Assembly: GCA_008360955.1 (NCBI GenBank)
Contig: LUCM01008331.1
Span: forward strand, 402,535 to 466,534
Direction of reading: 5' to 3'
DNA length: 64,000 nt
Origin: Fasciolopsis buskii
Taxonomy: Eukaryota; Platyhelminthes; Trematoda; Plagiorchiida; Fasciolidae
The position numbers were made by a program, and so were the translations under genes. The notes below the pieces were generated by a model that was not told where the DNA came from, did not search any database, and worked only from the letters and a program-made list of their open reading frames with translations. Within the stretch, counting starts at the first letter, position 1. Each line of letters begins with the position of its first letter. Shown in pieces: positions 49,873 to 62,600 of this stretch.

Positions 49873-52659
49873 ACTATCGCCCATCCTCGTCATTTGGAAA
49901 CCCTCCGTTAGCCGCAACTTCCATCCTGAAAATGTTGTACATTTTTGCCTCATTATTATGAGGCTTACAAGACTCATCCAATGTAACTAGACAAAAATTT
50001 CTATAGTCTCCGCATACCTATGCCAGCTTACAAAGAAAGCCAGTGAAGATTTCGAAAAGCCGTTTAGCCTTAAATTCGAACATTTAATCAAATTAGGCGG
50101 TCGGAAAAATTAAGTCGTAGGCAAAATGGCCAAAGGTTTGATTTGAAATGTGCTCCGTAATGAGAATTTTTTCAATACAAATAGGCTCGATGTCGCTCTC
50201 ATTCTATTTGCCATGTTTAACCCAAGCAGCAGGTTCACTCGCCGGGATAAGAGCGACTATTCAACTGGGAAGCACAAAAATGGAGAGGAGCAGACGTGTG
50301 ATATTTTGCATCTGAATAGGACAAGAGGTGCAATAAATAATACGAGAATACCAGAGCTATATCCTGTCAATATAGATGAGGTCTATTATTGCCCATTACT
50401 AATCCGCGATTCAATCGTAAGCAAAAGACGAACGGAATGAGATTGTTCTTGTGCCCGGAAGTAAGAAAGAAGAAAAACCCAAATGTGTAGCAGGTTGACC
50501 AACGAAATGTAATTGAAAAACGATGTGAGAAGACAAGCAGTTTTGACCAACAAACTGTTCACAAACTGCGGCGGAAAGTAAACTGGAAATTCCACAGCCT
50601 CATTCAAGTAATTCCATAAACCCGGCGACAGACTCGAGATAATTTCCTCTCAAAATGGGAGAGCACTAAGACCACTGAGGCAAGAAATAAAACAAATGGC
50701 GGAACTAAGTTTTAGGGTTCTCTAACTTTTCGAGGCCAGAATGACAAAAAACGGTCTGCATCCGATACAACTTCCACACGGTGACGTAGACCAAACCATT
50801 TTGGATTCACTCAATGTAATTGATAACAATAAAAGCTATCCGAAGGAGCTTTAGATCTACAATGCATTTTGAGGATCCCGGAGACTATCCGGTGATACCA
50901 AGTATCACGTGAAACAGTCTGAGTTCTTTCAGATTATCTAATAGCGGACCAGAACTTCCATCCACATTTTGGAATAAGCCGAAAATGGTTAGTAGCCCAA
51001 CTAGGAACCAATAGCATTTGGTCACGTATAGAGCGCGTCAACTTACTATAAAAGTACCGATGGGGCTAGAATGGACTCTTGGAAGACTCTGGAGTTCAGT
51101 CGGGTGAATGACGGTTTGTGGTTGCCAAAATGTAAGCTAGTAAAACTTAGAAAACTGACCGAAAATGATATTTGGACCGGTAGGTTAGCACCCACTTGGC
51201 AAGGAATTTGACGAAGAATAGATGAAAAACTAATCTTAGTATGCGGAACAGGACGTCAACAGAAGAGGAAATCGAATGAATACTGTACCGTAGGGCGTCG
51301 GATGTGGACATTGAGTATGGGTGTACAAATTCCACGATATCAAAACGATTTAAGATCCTTCGGTTATCCTGTAATGAAACTGTGTAGTTTATGGCTTTCG
51401 GACTGTTAAACCCGTTCAATTGTGTAGGCTTTGAGGTTAACCGATTTGATTACTGGGCTTCTACTTATGTTGACCTTCCTACCTGTGTACATTTTCGATC
51501 GGTCGCGCAAGCCGAAGTATATGATCTTCCCCGTGCACACTACTACAGGCCTTTGAATACCTTTGACAGGGCTGAATAGCCGGCTGGCTATCAGAACTTT
51601 TCTTGATAAATGGCCGTGGTTTAACCGGTTCTCGATAGTCAGGGGTGATTTCGAGCGCAAGAAGACGGCTAATAGGAGAGCGATTTGACCAACGCAGATT
51701 ATTTGTGGTATGTAGGAAATAGTGGCTTTTCACGCCCAGCAAGGCCTACGGGAAAGGGTCTACGGTAAATAGTGCAGTCTTCTCATTAAAAAAAGATGGT
51801 GATGGAATTGAAGACTAGTCACAGATTATAATAGGTTGACGCCAAAGATGCAGGAGTGCGGGTTTCCATTTTCCGTTGGAATTAAATATCCCTCAAAAGC
51901 AAGAGGTGACTTCCCAAATGTAGAAGTTTTTCATCTCTAGAACTGTTAATTTTACACCGACGTGCTCGGATTTCGTTTACTAACTCGCAGCATCAAGCAC
52001 TGTCAAAACAAACCTTAAGACCGAAAATTAGAAAAACTGTGGAGAAATAAAAAAATTTGGAACGCGAGAACTTCACTGACTGCAGCGTTTATCTATGTCG
52101 TCTAAGGTCTCGGACAGTCATGTTGTAGGATCCCGTGACTGGACCTACCTGGACCAATCGAATGGTTAGTCTTTTTCATATCCTTTCGCGGAGGGGACAA
52201 CTGCCCACTGTGACCTATCATCTAAATAGTACCTACCTCGGTCAATAGCATGTACATATGTAGTTGACCTCTGGGAATACGAAAAACAAAAGCAAAACAC
52301 CTCAACCCCTTCGAATTTGGCCTCGCTTCTTAAAAAGGAACTTATCTCAGTTCTGATCTTGGCCGAAATTTTCTCATCAGTTGCTGTCAGTAGTATTCAG
52401 ATACGAGTGTTCAAACACGAAAAGATCTCGGAAAACCCCTGTCCACGGCGGTCATTTTCCTGAGTGGCATATCAGGAACAACCTTACAGCTGAACTGCCG
52501 AACCCACAGAGGTGTCGCATTAGTAGAAACAAATGAAACCTCTTGCATATGCGATACCATTATTCTATAATAGACAATTACATGAGATGAAGCCATAACA
52601 ATAAAAATGTCCACACCTCTTCCAACTTCTGTATTCAGAGCCAATTCAACCTTACAAAA

Positions 52660-53140
52660 CATTTTACTTTTTGCGAGATGCGAAATGCTTCTCAAACATA
52701 ACACCTATGTCGTTCCGACAGCCAAGGAATACATGGAGCTTGATCGGATCCCCTCTCGGAAACACAATATCATCCGCATAGTCTAACTCAGACTAGTAAA
52801 TGCCTGAAAAGATGTCAGTGTCACCATTCTCACACAGACGTAGGGTGTATTCCGTGAACATCTCAGTTACACAGTTGATTGGATGGGTAAAAACACCCAA
52901 ATAGGAAAGCGTCACTTATCATGGGGACATTAGGTAAAAGATCTACATAAGCACGGTCACATTTTTGGCTGTTCCTGTGCAATGCCCCCGAACTTGGGAT
53001 GGATTTCTCTGCCACGCTGTTCAGTATGAGACAGGGCCAGAGAATCGCATATTCCACTGAGCGGGACACAGCTTTTAGATGGGGGAAAGCAGAAACAGTG
53101 AGTCTTCGGGAATTTCGTCCGTGCACTAACAACTGTCAGT
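52660..53140 (-). pseudogene. Decayed non-LTR retrotransposon reverse transcriptase
   Basis: On the minus strand 52769-52780 encodes YADD within ELDYADDIVFPRGDPIKLHV, the catalytic palm motif of non-LTR reverse transcriptases. It is followed by FLGCRNDIGVMFEKHFASRK, which matches in outline the usual L-RLND-VGMFGMRFA segment after it. Upstream, in shifted frames, ILWPCLILNSVAEKS resembles the QGCPLSP-LFN motif. Stops and frame changes break the product, so this is a relic. It lies in an intron in the same orientation as the host gene. Confidence 0.6.
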
Positions 53141-54149
53141 CAGAAAAGGAGTGCTCGATACAACTCAAACCAAGCTGCAAGAAAGCTTGTTTGTCTTGAG
53201 TATGTCGTTTGCCAGTGATAGACGAATAGTAAAGAAGACTCTTAGAAGATAGCTTTAGATAATACTAAACGATCTAATTCCTGTGGTTTTCACAAAAGCG
53301 TGTACCACCTTTCATCTGATTCACTTCCGTTCCAGGGTACTTGTTCCTTTGCACGGACAGATCTCAAGAGTTCAGTTAAAAACCATGTTAAAATTTCACC
53401 ATATCCCTGAAAGCGAATAACGGTAGCTTATCAGGTCAAATGACCTTATCTCACTTCAAAGAGTTTATCTTCTTGATAGCGACCAGATTTCTCCCACCAT
53501 TCTCTCACTATCAAAGCAGGCCAACTAAACTGGGCCTTTATGCACACTTTGAAACGCCGCGGCGGAAACTCTCGCCGAAGAAATTTTAGCATTTGCTGTC
53601 CTCAAGGAAATTGTACTTCTAAGCTGCAACCACTTTTGCGGTGAGAATGGAACACATTTGTTCACAATCTCGAACACAACAGTCACAACCCGCATATTTT
53701 TTCATGTCAGCTGAATAATTTCTGTCCCATCAAATCGTATAAAGCGGTAAAATTGTGAAAAAAAACAGCGGGCATCTTCCTCACGACTGCTTTTGTTTGC
53801 AAATATGTGCGTAAGTGTTCGTCTTCCATTTTGAGCGAACCAATCACAATTAATTTCATGTAACAAACACTTCGTCTGGCGTGTGCAGCTTGCATAGCTT
53901 CTACGACCTGTTTTTTCTCTCAGTTATGTATTGCCATTTTGGAATTGAATTCTTTCAGCCGGTGGCCGCCAAAATCTTGCCCGATTTTAATTGTTTCAAT
54001 GTGAGCTGTATTGTAAGGGTTCATCTATTCAAGAATTCAATTAGAATGACTGAATTCTAAGTGGAAATTCCAAATCCCATTTGTTGTGTCCAAGACATAA
54101 CTCAGATAACTACACAGTGTGTACCAGTATAATAGAAAAAGCAAGCAAG

Positions 54150-54215
54150 TGTATGCCGTAAAACGCATTCAACCGTGATACCAGGAGTCTGCGGTTCGCA
54201 TCATTGCTTATTTGA
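54150..54215 (+). mobile_element. SINE-like box B remnant
   Basis: AGGAGTCTGCGGTTCGCATC resembles the variable loop and box B of a tRNA-derived SINE. The upstream half is not convincing. Confidence 0.25.
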
Positions 54216-55234
54216 CCAGAACGCAAATTTTCAATCCAATAACTCAGCTAATCTCACAATCGATGGGTCATCAGGCCAAATGATATTGAATCGGCAGAAA
54301 ATATTGAAAGGCATATCCACAAGTGAAACGCGACAGCCAGATCACTGATAACTAATAGATTCACCACGATTTCCATCACAGGGTGAATATTCTCAAACTT
54401 TATTCACGCATTTTTTGACTGGTTTACTGAGGTTCAGTAATTTCGATAGTGAAGCGGTCGCAAATCTAAGTCCCAATTACTCTTAATGAAACAAGAAATA
54501 TTTAATTTGTTTAGACAAAGTGCGAGTTCGCTTGTTCCGAAATAAAATCCTAAATTTGATGGTGACTGTAATCGACAGTACACCGACTAGAAACGTTTGC
54601 TACTATGCGATTATGTGCAACACAATCGAGAGCTAGTGGACCACGGGAACTTCGAGAGTAGTACTGAAAAAGTTCGAGAAATGTCGACCGTAGCCCAAAA
54701 TTTGGTTGATTACTCATATGAAATCAAACATGCCAAAATTGGCAATAACATGTTTGTGCACGTGGATGTTTCTTAATTCGCCTTGCAGTTTTTTTTTCGT
54801 AAAAAGCTGCTCAAACACACCGTGTGTGAGGCGTATTTCAAACCTTCCAGTTTAAATAAAAACGTGAATTGAAGTGTTTTATGGCCCACGAGACAAGTCG
54901 ATTGGACAAAACGGACAATAACATGTATCTACTATTTCGTTTATTGCTTTGAGGCTGAAATCGGTAGCTCTATCCCCAACAATTCATCGGAACTGGTCTA
55001 AATTGTTGTTGTCTGGAGGATAGCAGACTGAAACATGGCAAACTGAAAGGTCCTTGCAATCACTTGCGGACACTGTGACGAATAAATTTTGATTGCAAAA
55101 CTTATGGTTTGTTCCTTCTTTTAATTGGATACCTTTTCTAGTCGTTTTATTTTGCCCTTTTTATTTAATAGACGAACAAAATTTTCAAGAACCAGATCAC
55201 AGCGAAATGAGGACTGCCAAGTGGGGACGTTCAC

Positions 55235-55290
55235 CGACGGTAAAAGAATTGAAACCTCCGACCTTCAGAATGCCCGGACATTAACAGCCC
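55235..55290 (-). mobile_element. SINE-like remnant
   Basis: On the minus strand CTGAAGGTCGGAGGTTTCAA is close to the GAAGGTC-box B segment of the 57.7 kb copy, with box B decayed to GGTTTCAATTC. Only this part is recognisable. Confidence 0.3.
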
Positions 55291-56151
55291 TGGAAGGTGA
55301 GTCCTCTCAATCACACAGATGCGCTCGAATATCCGGTATTCAATGCGCGGAAAAATAACGGGGCCATTCACATTCAACGTGGTCGGATAACTCTTGGTTC
55401 ATTTTCCAACCAGATCAGAAATGGGGCAAATATTACTGGGCAGTCACGTTCATTTCGCTCTTCTCAGTTACGCACGTAAATTATTCTGATAAGTTTAGCC
55501 ATATATCCTTAACAGCATAAAATCATGGGACGAATAAGGACAATCGTGAATAAGATCGACTATCAAAGTCGGTCTCACCAACAGTACGTCAGTTCGCCAG
55601 CGATGACACATCGGCAAAACCGATTGTTGGTATCACGGAATCCAACCCATCATTGCAAGAGTCGAATGAGCCGCCGTTCGGTGAATTCTGGTAAACTGAT
55701 CACAAACAATAATCCCATGGCAGCCGATGCTGACCCAATCAAGGAAAACGAACATGCAACGCGCAGATGTTATTCGTGGCTGTTAGATTTTATGAAATTG
55801 CACTCACCTCTTCAAACATTTTCATTAGGTAGCTAATACGACACTAAAGAAACAAGAAAACTAACTTATTCAAACGGAAATGGCTAGCAACATATTAAAC
55901 CAAGTAAAGAATTACTTCTACTTCTTGTTTTCAAACGACCAGAAGGCGTCCAACAATCTGAGTGCTCATGAACCTGTACGAAACAGTACGTTTCGTGATG
56001 TTTGTAATACAAAGTTTAACCAAACATGCATAAATACCTCCGGTGACCTCTGCATTGAACGTGAACTAACGGCATGCAGTTAAGTCATAGTTCCACAGAA
56101 GAATTTAGCAAAAGAAAGAAGCCCATAGGATTAGTGCGGCTAGAAACTCAC

Positions 56152-56361
56152 GTATTTTCGCTTCAGCAGGAGTAAGAAGCATAGCAATAGAAGGTTTGCT
56201 CCATCCAATAGAGTTAGAGGCAATCAGTTGGACGCAGTACGGCAAACCAGGACAGAGCAAATCTTTACCCAGCTGCACAGCAGATGGTTGATCTGTATCA
56301 GGTGCTTTGACTGCTTGAATTGAGGCCAGAAAACCTTGGTTAGTATCGTAATCCCGGCAAC
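56152..56361 (-). CDS. FN3 exon 1 of those visible (second half of FN3 domain 1)
   Basis: This 210-base exon has a strong acceptor (TTCTTCTTGTGCAG) and a GTGAGT donor. It begins with two bases of a split codon, so at least one coding exon lies upstream. The 69 residues hold the late strands of an FN3 domain: LPYCVQLIASNSIGWSKPS is a classic F strand, turn and G strand, followed by the linker TPAEAKI. It leaves one base, C, which with the first bases of the next exon makes a Pro codon and gives the run of prolines that often opens the next FN3 domain. The upstream partner exon was not found within the window. Confidence 0.8.
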
Positions 56362-56757
56362 CTGCACAAGAAGAAAATTACTATTTTAACATAACGTGAG
56401 AAACCCGTTCGGAAACCAGCTGTGCCCTGAGGTTGATCTCATTGGGACCTGCAAAACCGCTAATGCTGAACAAGGGGGCACGGATAGGAGGAGAATATAC
56501 AAAATCACTTCTAAACAGCGATTTGTTACAAAGGCAAGTAAGGTGGTCTTGAATAAACTATCTTTTTGAAATTTTGCACACATGGCTCTTGTCAGAACCA
56601 AAATTGCACCGAAATCATGGTAATATTTCTCACAATGTTCAATTAAATTTTACTTGGTACGGTTTACAAAATTTTCTTGGTGCAAGTTGACCTTAGACGT
56701 CTATTCGCACCCACCGGCTTCCCAGTAGCCGTATCATGTGCGGGTATCAGAGCGTAT

Positions 56758-56830
56758 TTCTTGATAGTTCAATGAGTAGAGCATTAGTATTCTTCAATGT
56801 TCTTTAGGTTGTTTGATCTTCTCCCCGAAT
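56758..56830 (+). mobile_element. tRNA-like SINE remnant
   Basis: TAGTTCAATGAGTAGAGCAT closely resembles a tRNA box A region (TRGTTCAATGGTAGAGCA). A decayed box B-like TTAGGTTGTTTGATCTTC follows about 40 bases later. Confidence 0.35.
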
Positions 56831-57664
56831 AGCAAGCGGTTTGAAAGACCGGGATAACTTATCCGACCAGTCGCGCTATTCACAGACTGGGGAAATTTCA
56901 CTCATGTTATGTACTTTCATTCTAGCACCTGTTTTTTCGTTTTGCTTGAAAACGTATTATGAATTGATGCATGCGGGTAACCGCAAATGCGATTCACCGA
57001 GCCCAAATCCATTTTCCAATTAAACCACAAATGTAAAGAAGTAAGAACTCTGGTCATATCCGTTGTACAAATGACCAACGAAGACCAGTTGCTTTGTAGT
57101 CAGATTGAACGTTGTTGACTTTCCCTGCAACCATATAAATCACTGTTACCAGTGTCTCATCTTTGTTCACGACATTCGACGATAAACTACGAATAGCGAA
57201 GCACGAAGCAAAAGAAAGCTGTAGAAGAACATTCGTGGCAATGTTTTAAATAAAAATTAGAATGTAACAGAAAACTCTTCGTAGTTCAAAAATCATATAC
57301 TGCACTTGCGGAAATTATGCTGCATTTAGGTCGCAGAGACTAGCATCCTCAAGTCGCTCAAGGCACTCGACTAATATTTTGCACTTTTTCAATCCGACAA
57401 AAAAAGATTAAAATATTCAGTTCGGTCGATCTAAGAAAAAGACCGGGTAAATTCACTTTGCTGGCACATGCAATAAGAAATCCAGGTATTGCATTCTATA
57501 CCGAACCATTACAAGATGATGTTTGTGATTATGAAATACGATAGTCATGCTTCTTTTTATCTTTTGTATTTTTTCTTCCTGTATTCTTGAAAGAACATCG
57601 TACATCATTTTTCAGGGAGGGGTCCGCGGCCAACAGAGCGCTACCAGCCGAGGAAGTTGATCGA

Positions 57665-57735
57665 CAGTGGGAAGATTCGAATCTGCGACCTTCATATCCA
57701 AACGATATGACCTTATCCCAGCCCTTTAATAATCC
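57665..57735 (-). mobile_element. tRNA-derived SINE head, family 1 (second copy)
   Basis: The minus strand reads GGGCTGGGATAAGGTC, then GAAGGTCGCAGATTCGAATC followed by TTCCC, the same order and spacing as the copy at 18615-18684. The box B core AGATTCGAATCT (57673-57684) is palindromic. Roughly 37 of 50 aligned positions agree with the other copy. Confidence 0.55.
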
Positions 57736-59584
57736 ATTATAGATTGTGTTGCCAATAAAACATTTGTAGTATTGATTAAAACCTGCTGTCTGAAGCAAAC
57801 ACTGACGAAAGTTACAAATTAACTGAGGGGCCAAAGTAAAGTAAGCTAGACAGCATGTAGCCGATTGTTAGAATAGCCATGAGATTTCACTTTGATGTGT
57901 ATTAAAATTCGAGTTGACGAGCGTACACCCTGAGGGACCTATTTTCATCTAGATCAGTTACGGTTGTGCAACCTCTGTCAATTCATTTACACTACTGTTC
58001 TAGACTTAGATACAGATTTATTCCGCATCTTTTTGGGAGTGACTGGAGTAAATAAGTTACCTTCGGAAGCCTTTTTTCGGCATCCTCAGTGATTTGATTG
58101 CCCAGCTAGATCTGTTATTCAAATGCTCGCAATTCACGTTCTGTCTGAACTCGATCGAACTGATCGTGCTATTGCCTGCATTGATTGATCTCTTACTGGC
58201 CTACTTTTCTGGGTGCATTCATGTAAACGCAATATATCTCCAGTGACCACACTACATCATTACCAATGAATTGCGACTGTCGCTGCATAATACTGTATGC
58301 AACCCATTTTTTAACTCGATCGACGTAGGATCAACTAGGTAATCCGAGCTTCAGACACAGACGTCTTGTGATCTTCAGACATCCATTCTCTTACCCTGAC
58401 AACACAGTTTGCGCGCAATCCAAATCTATCACTCACTGAAACAGTTTATGACGAAAACCATAAAGCATATTCTCGTAAAAAACAGCTATTCAATGAAAAT
58501 GACTTCCTTCCAAATTGAAGTCATGGTTTTCAAGTACTATTTATCTGTTAAAGCTAGCAACAAGTAAGACAAGAATATTCGATTCGGCCGAATTATCAAC
58601 GATGAAAGACTGAACAACGTTTCATCAGTTTCTTCTTTTGCGACCAAGTAAAACACTGATGGCCTGTTGCTTCTTTTTTCTAACTATAGCGGGATTTCAA
58701 CGTAGATTCCAGAAAACTACACAACTGTAGTCCAGTCAGTGTTTGAGGAAAGAAAAGCTGAAATACGATTTGAAGTGTTACAGATTTAAAAAAGTGCTCA
58801 AAGGTCCTGCGTAAATCATTCTACTTAAAAATTCAAGATCAGGTCTATGTGCTGGAAACACTTTCTGCGTTTTCATACTCGGCTCGATCACACTATGGTT
58901 TTCATGAACTGAAAAGCCAAAGAACGGTACATGTAGTGTAACGGACGAATGACACACTCGTGCAATGCAAAACATACCAGAATATTACTTCACATTCACT
59001 GCCTAACAGGGAATAGGTCTGGGAAACTAATTTGCTCGTCTATATACCTGTCTAAATTCTCTTCACTTGTCTACCTTTCTGCCTCTCTGTTTGTTTCTCT
59101 CTAAACACTTGTCCACGTTAGTTAGTGTTCTCGTACTAATCTGTAGACAGATTCGTTTACCAACTTGATTGAAAGAGTTACATCGCCAATACGTCGATAT
59201 TTTCTTACTTGACTTTGATATCTATTACATCTTTTCTGTGTTTGCACTGGCCCATTTTAGGTGCTCAGAGAAATTTTTGTCGTGCACACGTCAACTCTTT
59301 ATTTAATTCACGTCAAACGATGCATCTGACTCATCAAGAAAAAGTCAGTAAGCAAGCCAGTGAACCGCGAAATAGACCAAAGGAGTGAAATGGCTTATTG
59401 TTCTCGGTTGTTTGAAGTCATCAACATATCATCTTCGGCAAACGCGGCCGTCTAGACATCACTGATATTTGTCAAAATGGCACGTGTCTGAATTGTCGCA
59501 CCATGTTAGTTATGATTTCAGACGCTGTCGAGAGTATGCTGTCATGCCACTAGAAAAAAAGAAACTATTTTAAACCTTCAAATA

Positions 59585-59625
59585 AATGGGTTCTAGTCCC
59601 AGTCGGCTGTGTGGACCAGATTCTA
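59585..59625 (+). mobile_element. SINE-like box B remnant
   Basis: TGGGTTCTAGTCCCAGTCGG carries a box B in the GGTTCTAGTCCC form. The box A half is not recognisable. Confidence 0.3.
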
Positions 59626-62600
59626 TTGCTAACCGCTCAAATCCAGCCTTCCGGCAGCTGACAATTGATTTCCAGTATAAGACAAGCGGGACAGTTGGAA
59701 GCAAGCCGTGATACGTTTGAACAAACAGAGCAAAGAACAGAAAAAAGGAAATAGTTGACGAGAAACTCCGTTATGAGAGCTGCAAAAGAAAAAAATGTTT
59801 CGGAACAGTACATCGCCTGAAGACAATTTACACTAGCCTCACTGTCAGTGTCTTCTCTGTACCCAAAATTACTGCTCCCGTGAGAGTTGTTTGTTTTTCT
59901 ATTGAGGAACAAAACAAAACTGACTCAGTGTGGCAATGGAAACGCATGCCTACATCTGATTCATGCGTGCTACACTGAAATACGAGAATCTGCTTTGATA
60001 GATATTTCTTGCAACGACCAAATAGGAAAGGTTTAATACCGTTCTCGTGAAAGAATGACCAGATTTAGGATAAGAACTGAGTATCTAAAGCCAGAGTTGA
60101 CCAGTTGTCTTTAACAACGAAACTGTCTCTTCAGTATATATTGCTTTTGTCATTGATGTTCCGAGAACAGTAGAAGTACGGATGCCACCTAGGACACAAC
60201 AGTTGGCTTCCAGGCCAGAAAACTCATCCAACCTTAAGCCGATTATTATTGGAAAATTTGGGCAGGGTCTGTACGCTTCTGGCAGACAAAAACCGAAAGT
60301 TCAGATTTTTAATCCAAGTGTTAACACGAATAGGCAGCTTTTGACAGCAGCTTGCGGAAACTGCAAATGTGTAGTTTCACCTTGCAGTGGAGAAGGTATT
60401 TTAGGATCCCACTAGCGGTCTGTTAGAGTCGAAACTTATTAAGATTAATGTCAAACATTTCCGTGGGTACACTGGTGGGTACTTTTAGTGCTATCATCAA
60501 AGCAGAACGCGGACGGGTTGTGAAATGCGAGTCAGACCTCATTTTACTGACAATTCAGCTGGAATTCTGTTCTTTACCTAGTTTTAGAAATTCATAACAC
60601 ACAGTTTGAGAGCTCTAAACTGCATCTGCGAAATCGTGTTTTATAGCTTGTAAATCGATCTCATAAGAAGAAAAATACAAATTGGTTTGTGCAGTCTGAG
60701 TAGTATCTAAATTGGAATAAATCAGTTATGAATAATTTTGTGAACACTACGGACCACAACTGTGAACTTAACAAGATGATACGACTAGCTGTCATTACAT
60801 ATGACCAACACTTTGTACTGTCGCGACAACGTGGGATGTGGTTCCTCTTGACATTTTACTAGGTGTGCAATGATAAAGGGCTGACACGGAGTGATTGATT
60901 TCAGTCAAGTAGTGACGAGAATATATTGAATAGCACAGATGTCAGTACCACTTAATGTCAGGCTTTGGGCGAGCATTGGTCACAACATCAAATTACAGAG
61001 AAAATAGTCGTTGTGATACAGGTAATTTTCTCATCTCCACCTTTTGACTGGTAGATTTCTAGCCTGTATTGAGCTTTCGTGAGCATGTACATAAATAAGC
61101 TCCAGATATTCGTTCAGTTAACGGACGTTTTTCATTTCTGCACCAAATAGTTTGAGCAGACAAAAAACACTTGACTGGGTCCAAATTTTGGTACAGAGTG
61201 GATGCAAACGATCAAACTTAATCCCAAGAGAATGCCAGAAGGACGATTCTTAAAATTTTTTTTCTCGTCTCAGATTTGACATGAAACCGTTCAAAGTGGT
61301 GCAACAGACAGACAATATCCAGTGACGTTTGGGTACGTGGATACATTTATATTACAATCTATGTTATGTTATTGATTCCGCACATTGTTCAACTGCTGAT
61401 AACGGATGACAGTTTAACCGTGGCATTTCCGGGACAAACATTAGGGAAATTCAAATGTAAAAACAACCGCTTGCATTAGCCAGAATTTATTATCTGTAGT
61501 CTTCTGCATCGGCCAAAAGTAGGAGAGAAAACCTAACGTTCATTGACAACGATCAATGTACCACTCAGTTTGCACTGCTTGTTACTTAACTCGAATAAAT
61601 CACTTCTTGTCAGTCAACTCCAACTGAATACCTAATGAATGTTGACTGGGAGAAATATTCTAGGGCCTCGGTGTCTTATGCAACCTCAACCGATTGTTTC
61701 GCGAAAAAAAAAACAGATCCAAACATCCAGTTTTGCTGGGCTCCTAATTGTGGTCAGTATTGTTTACGAAATTCTTCACAACTGATTTATTCCAAATCAG
61801 ATCTGCCAAAAATAAGGGACTGCCCAAATTTCACAAAGCTACTCGTATGTTTCTCCTCCTTAAATAAGCGTTCTAGTTATAACTGCTGGCTGATTCGTAA
61901 GCTGAATGCAAGGCTCTGTAGCTGAAGCTTAATGCGGTCAAATTCCAAGAAGATCTAGCCGTCTGCTTGGGCACAATGAACACAAAAGCAACTTAACAAG
62001 AAACGGTTTTCAGAGGGACGAATATATTTATGAAAGTGTCAGCCAGAAGTTGCCAGTCACCATTCGATCAGCTTATAGAGAGGTGCTTCGAGAACATGAA
62101 TAATTGCCCGATTTGCATATTCCACAGCGCACTGCAGTTGTGACACATGGTTTCTTGGACTAGTGGTTTCATTCACGTCCCATTTACTTTTATCATTAGT
62201 TGACAAAACACTGCCTACCCTTCAAAAGTGTCCGCCTACCACGCAGCCATCAAGAAGTTCATAATCAGCTCCGCCAGTCGTACTAATTCTTTCCGCTGGA
62301 AAGGAAATCCCATTGACCATCTGTTCCCGTTACACCCTAGATAACTTACGGATTTCTGGCTGAATTTGCCTAAGGTTTTTGTAATTGTTCTTGGTTATTT
62401 CTCACTAAGATTTGGACGCACCCAGTACTGACCGATTTGGAACAATCCAAATGCTTGCGTGCCAAAATAACAATAATGTTTGCAGAATAATTACTGTATT
62501 TATCTCTGGGTGTGTAAGAGCAAACAAACTGAGATGAATTATGAAAGACAAGTGTTTACTATTTGAAATCACATCTCCAATGAATCATGAAAGCAATATG

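Larger units (their letters stand above)
49493..56151. other. Intron between FN3 exons 1 and 2 (6.7 kb)
   Basis: It contains a SINE head at about 49811-49870, a decayed reverse-transcriptase segment at about 52660-53140 (minus), SINE-like pieces near 54.19 and 55.25 kb, a 36-nt pseudo-exon with strong splice sites at 55808-55843, and a GC-richer stretch at about 55200-55800 that is probably repeat-derived. Confidence 0.7.
1..56361 (-). other. Partial gene span: large multi-FN3-domain protein (15 proposed exons)
   Basis: One transcription unit on the minus strand covers most of the window and is cut at both ends. Fifteen exons of 28 to 525 bases are joined across introns of 197 bases to 7.3 kb. 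The codon phase left by each exon is the phase needed by the next at all fourteen junctions, and the coding length (about 4,128 bases) is one continuous frame. The product is a chain of about ten divergent FN3 domains with many N-X-S/T sequons, which suggests an extracellular or membrane-ectodomain protein. No signal peptide, transmembrane helix or enzymatic domain is visible in this part. Candidates include receptor tyrosine phosphatases, Sidekick-like adhesion proteins or an orphan FN3 protein; the sequence does not decide between them. Confidence 0.85.

Noticed and set aside
58061..58190. Minus-strand open stretch ending at GTAACT near 58.06 kb as the missing upstream exon
   Set aside because: It leaves two bases, while exon 1 needs a partner leaving one; the donor is weak and no FN3 pattern is visible.
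61635..61925. 96-codon plus-strand frame as a gene
   Set aside because: No family signature, poly-A tract inside it, and no splice or promoter context.
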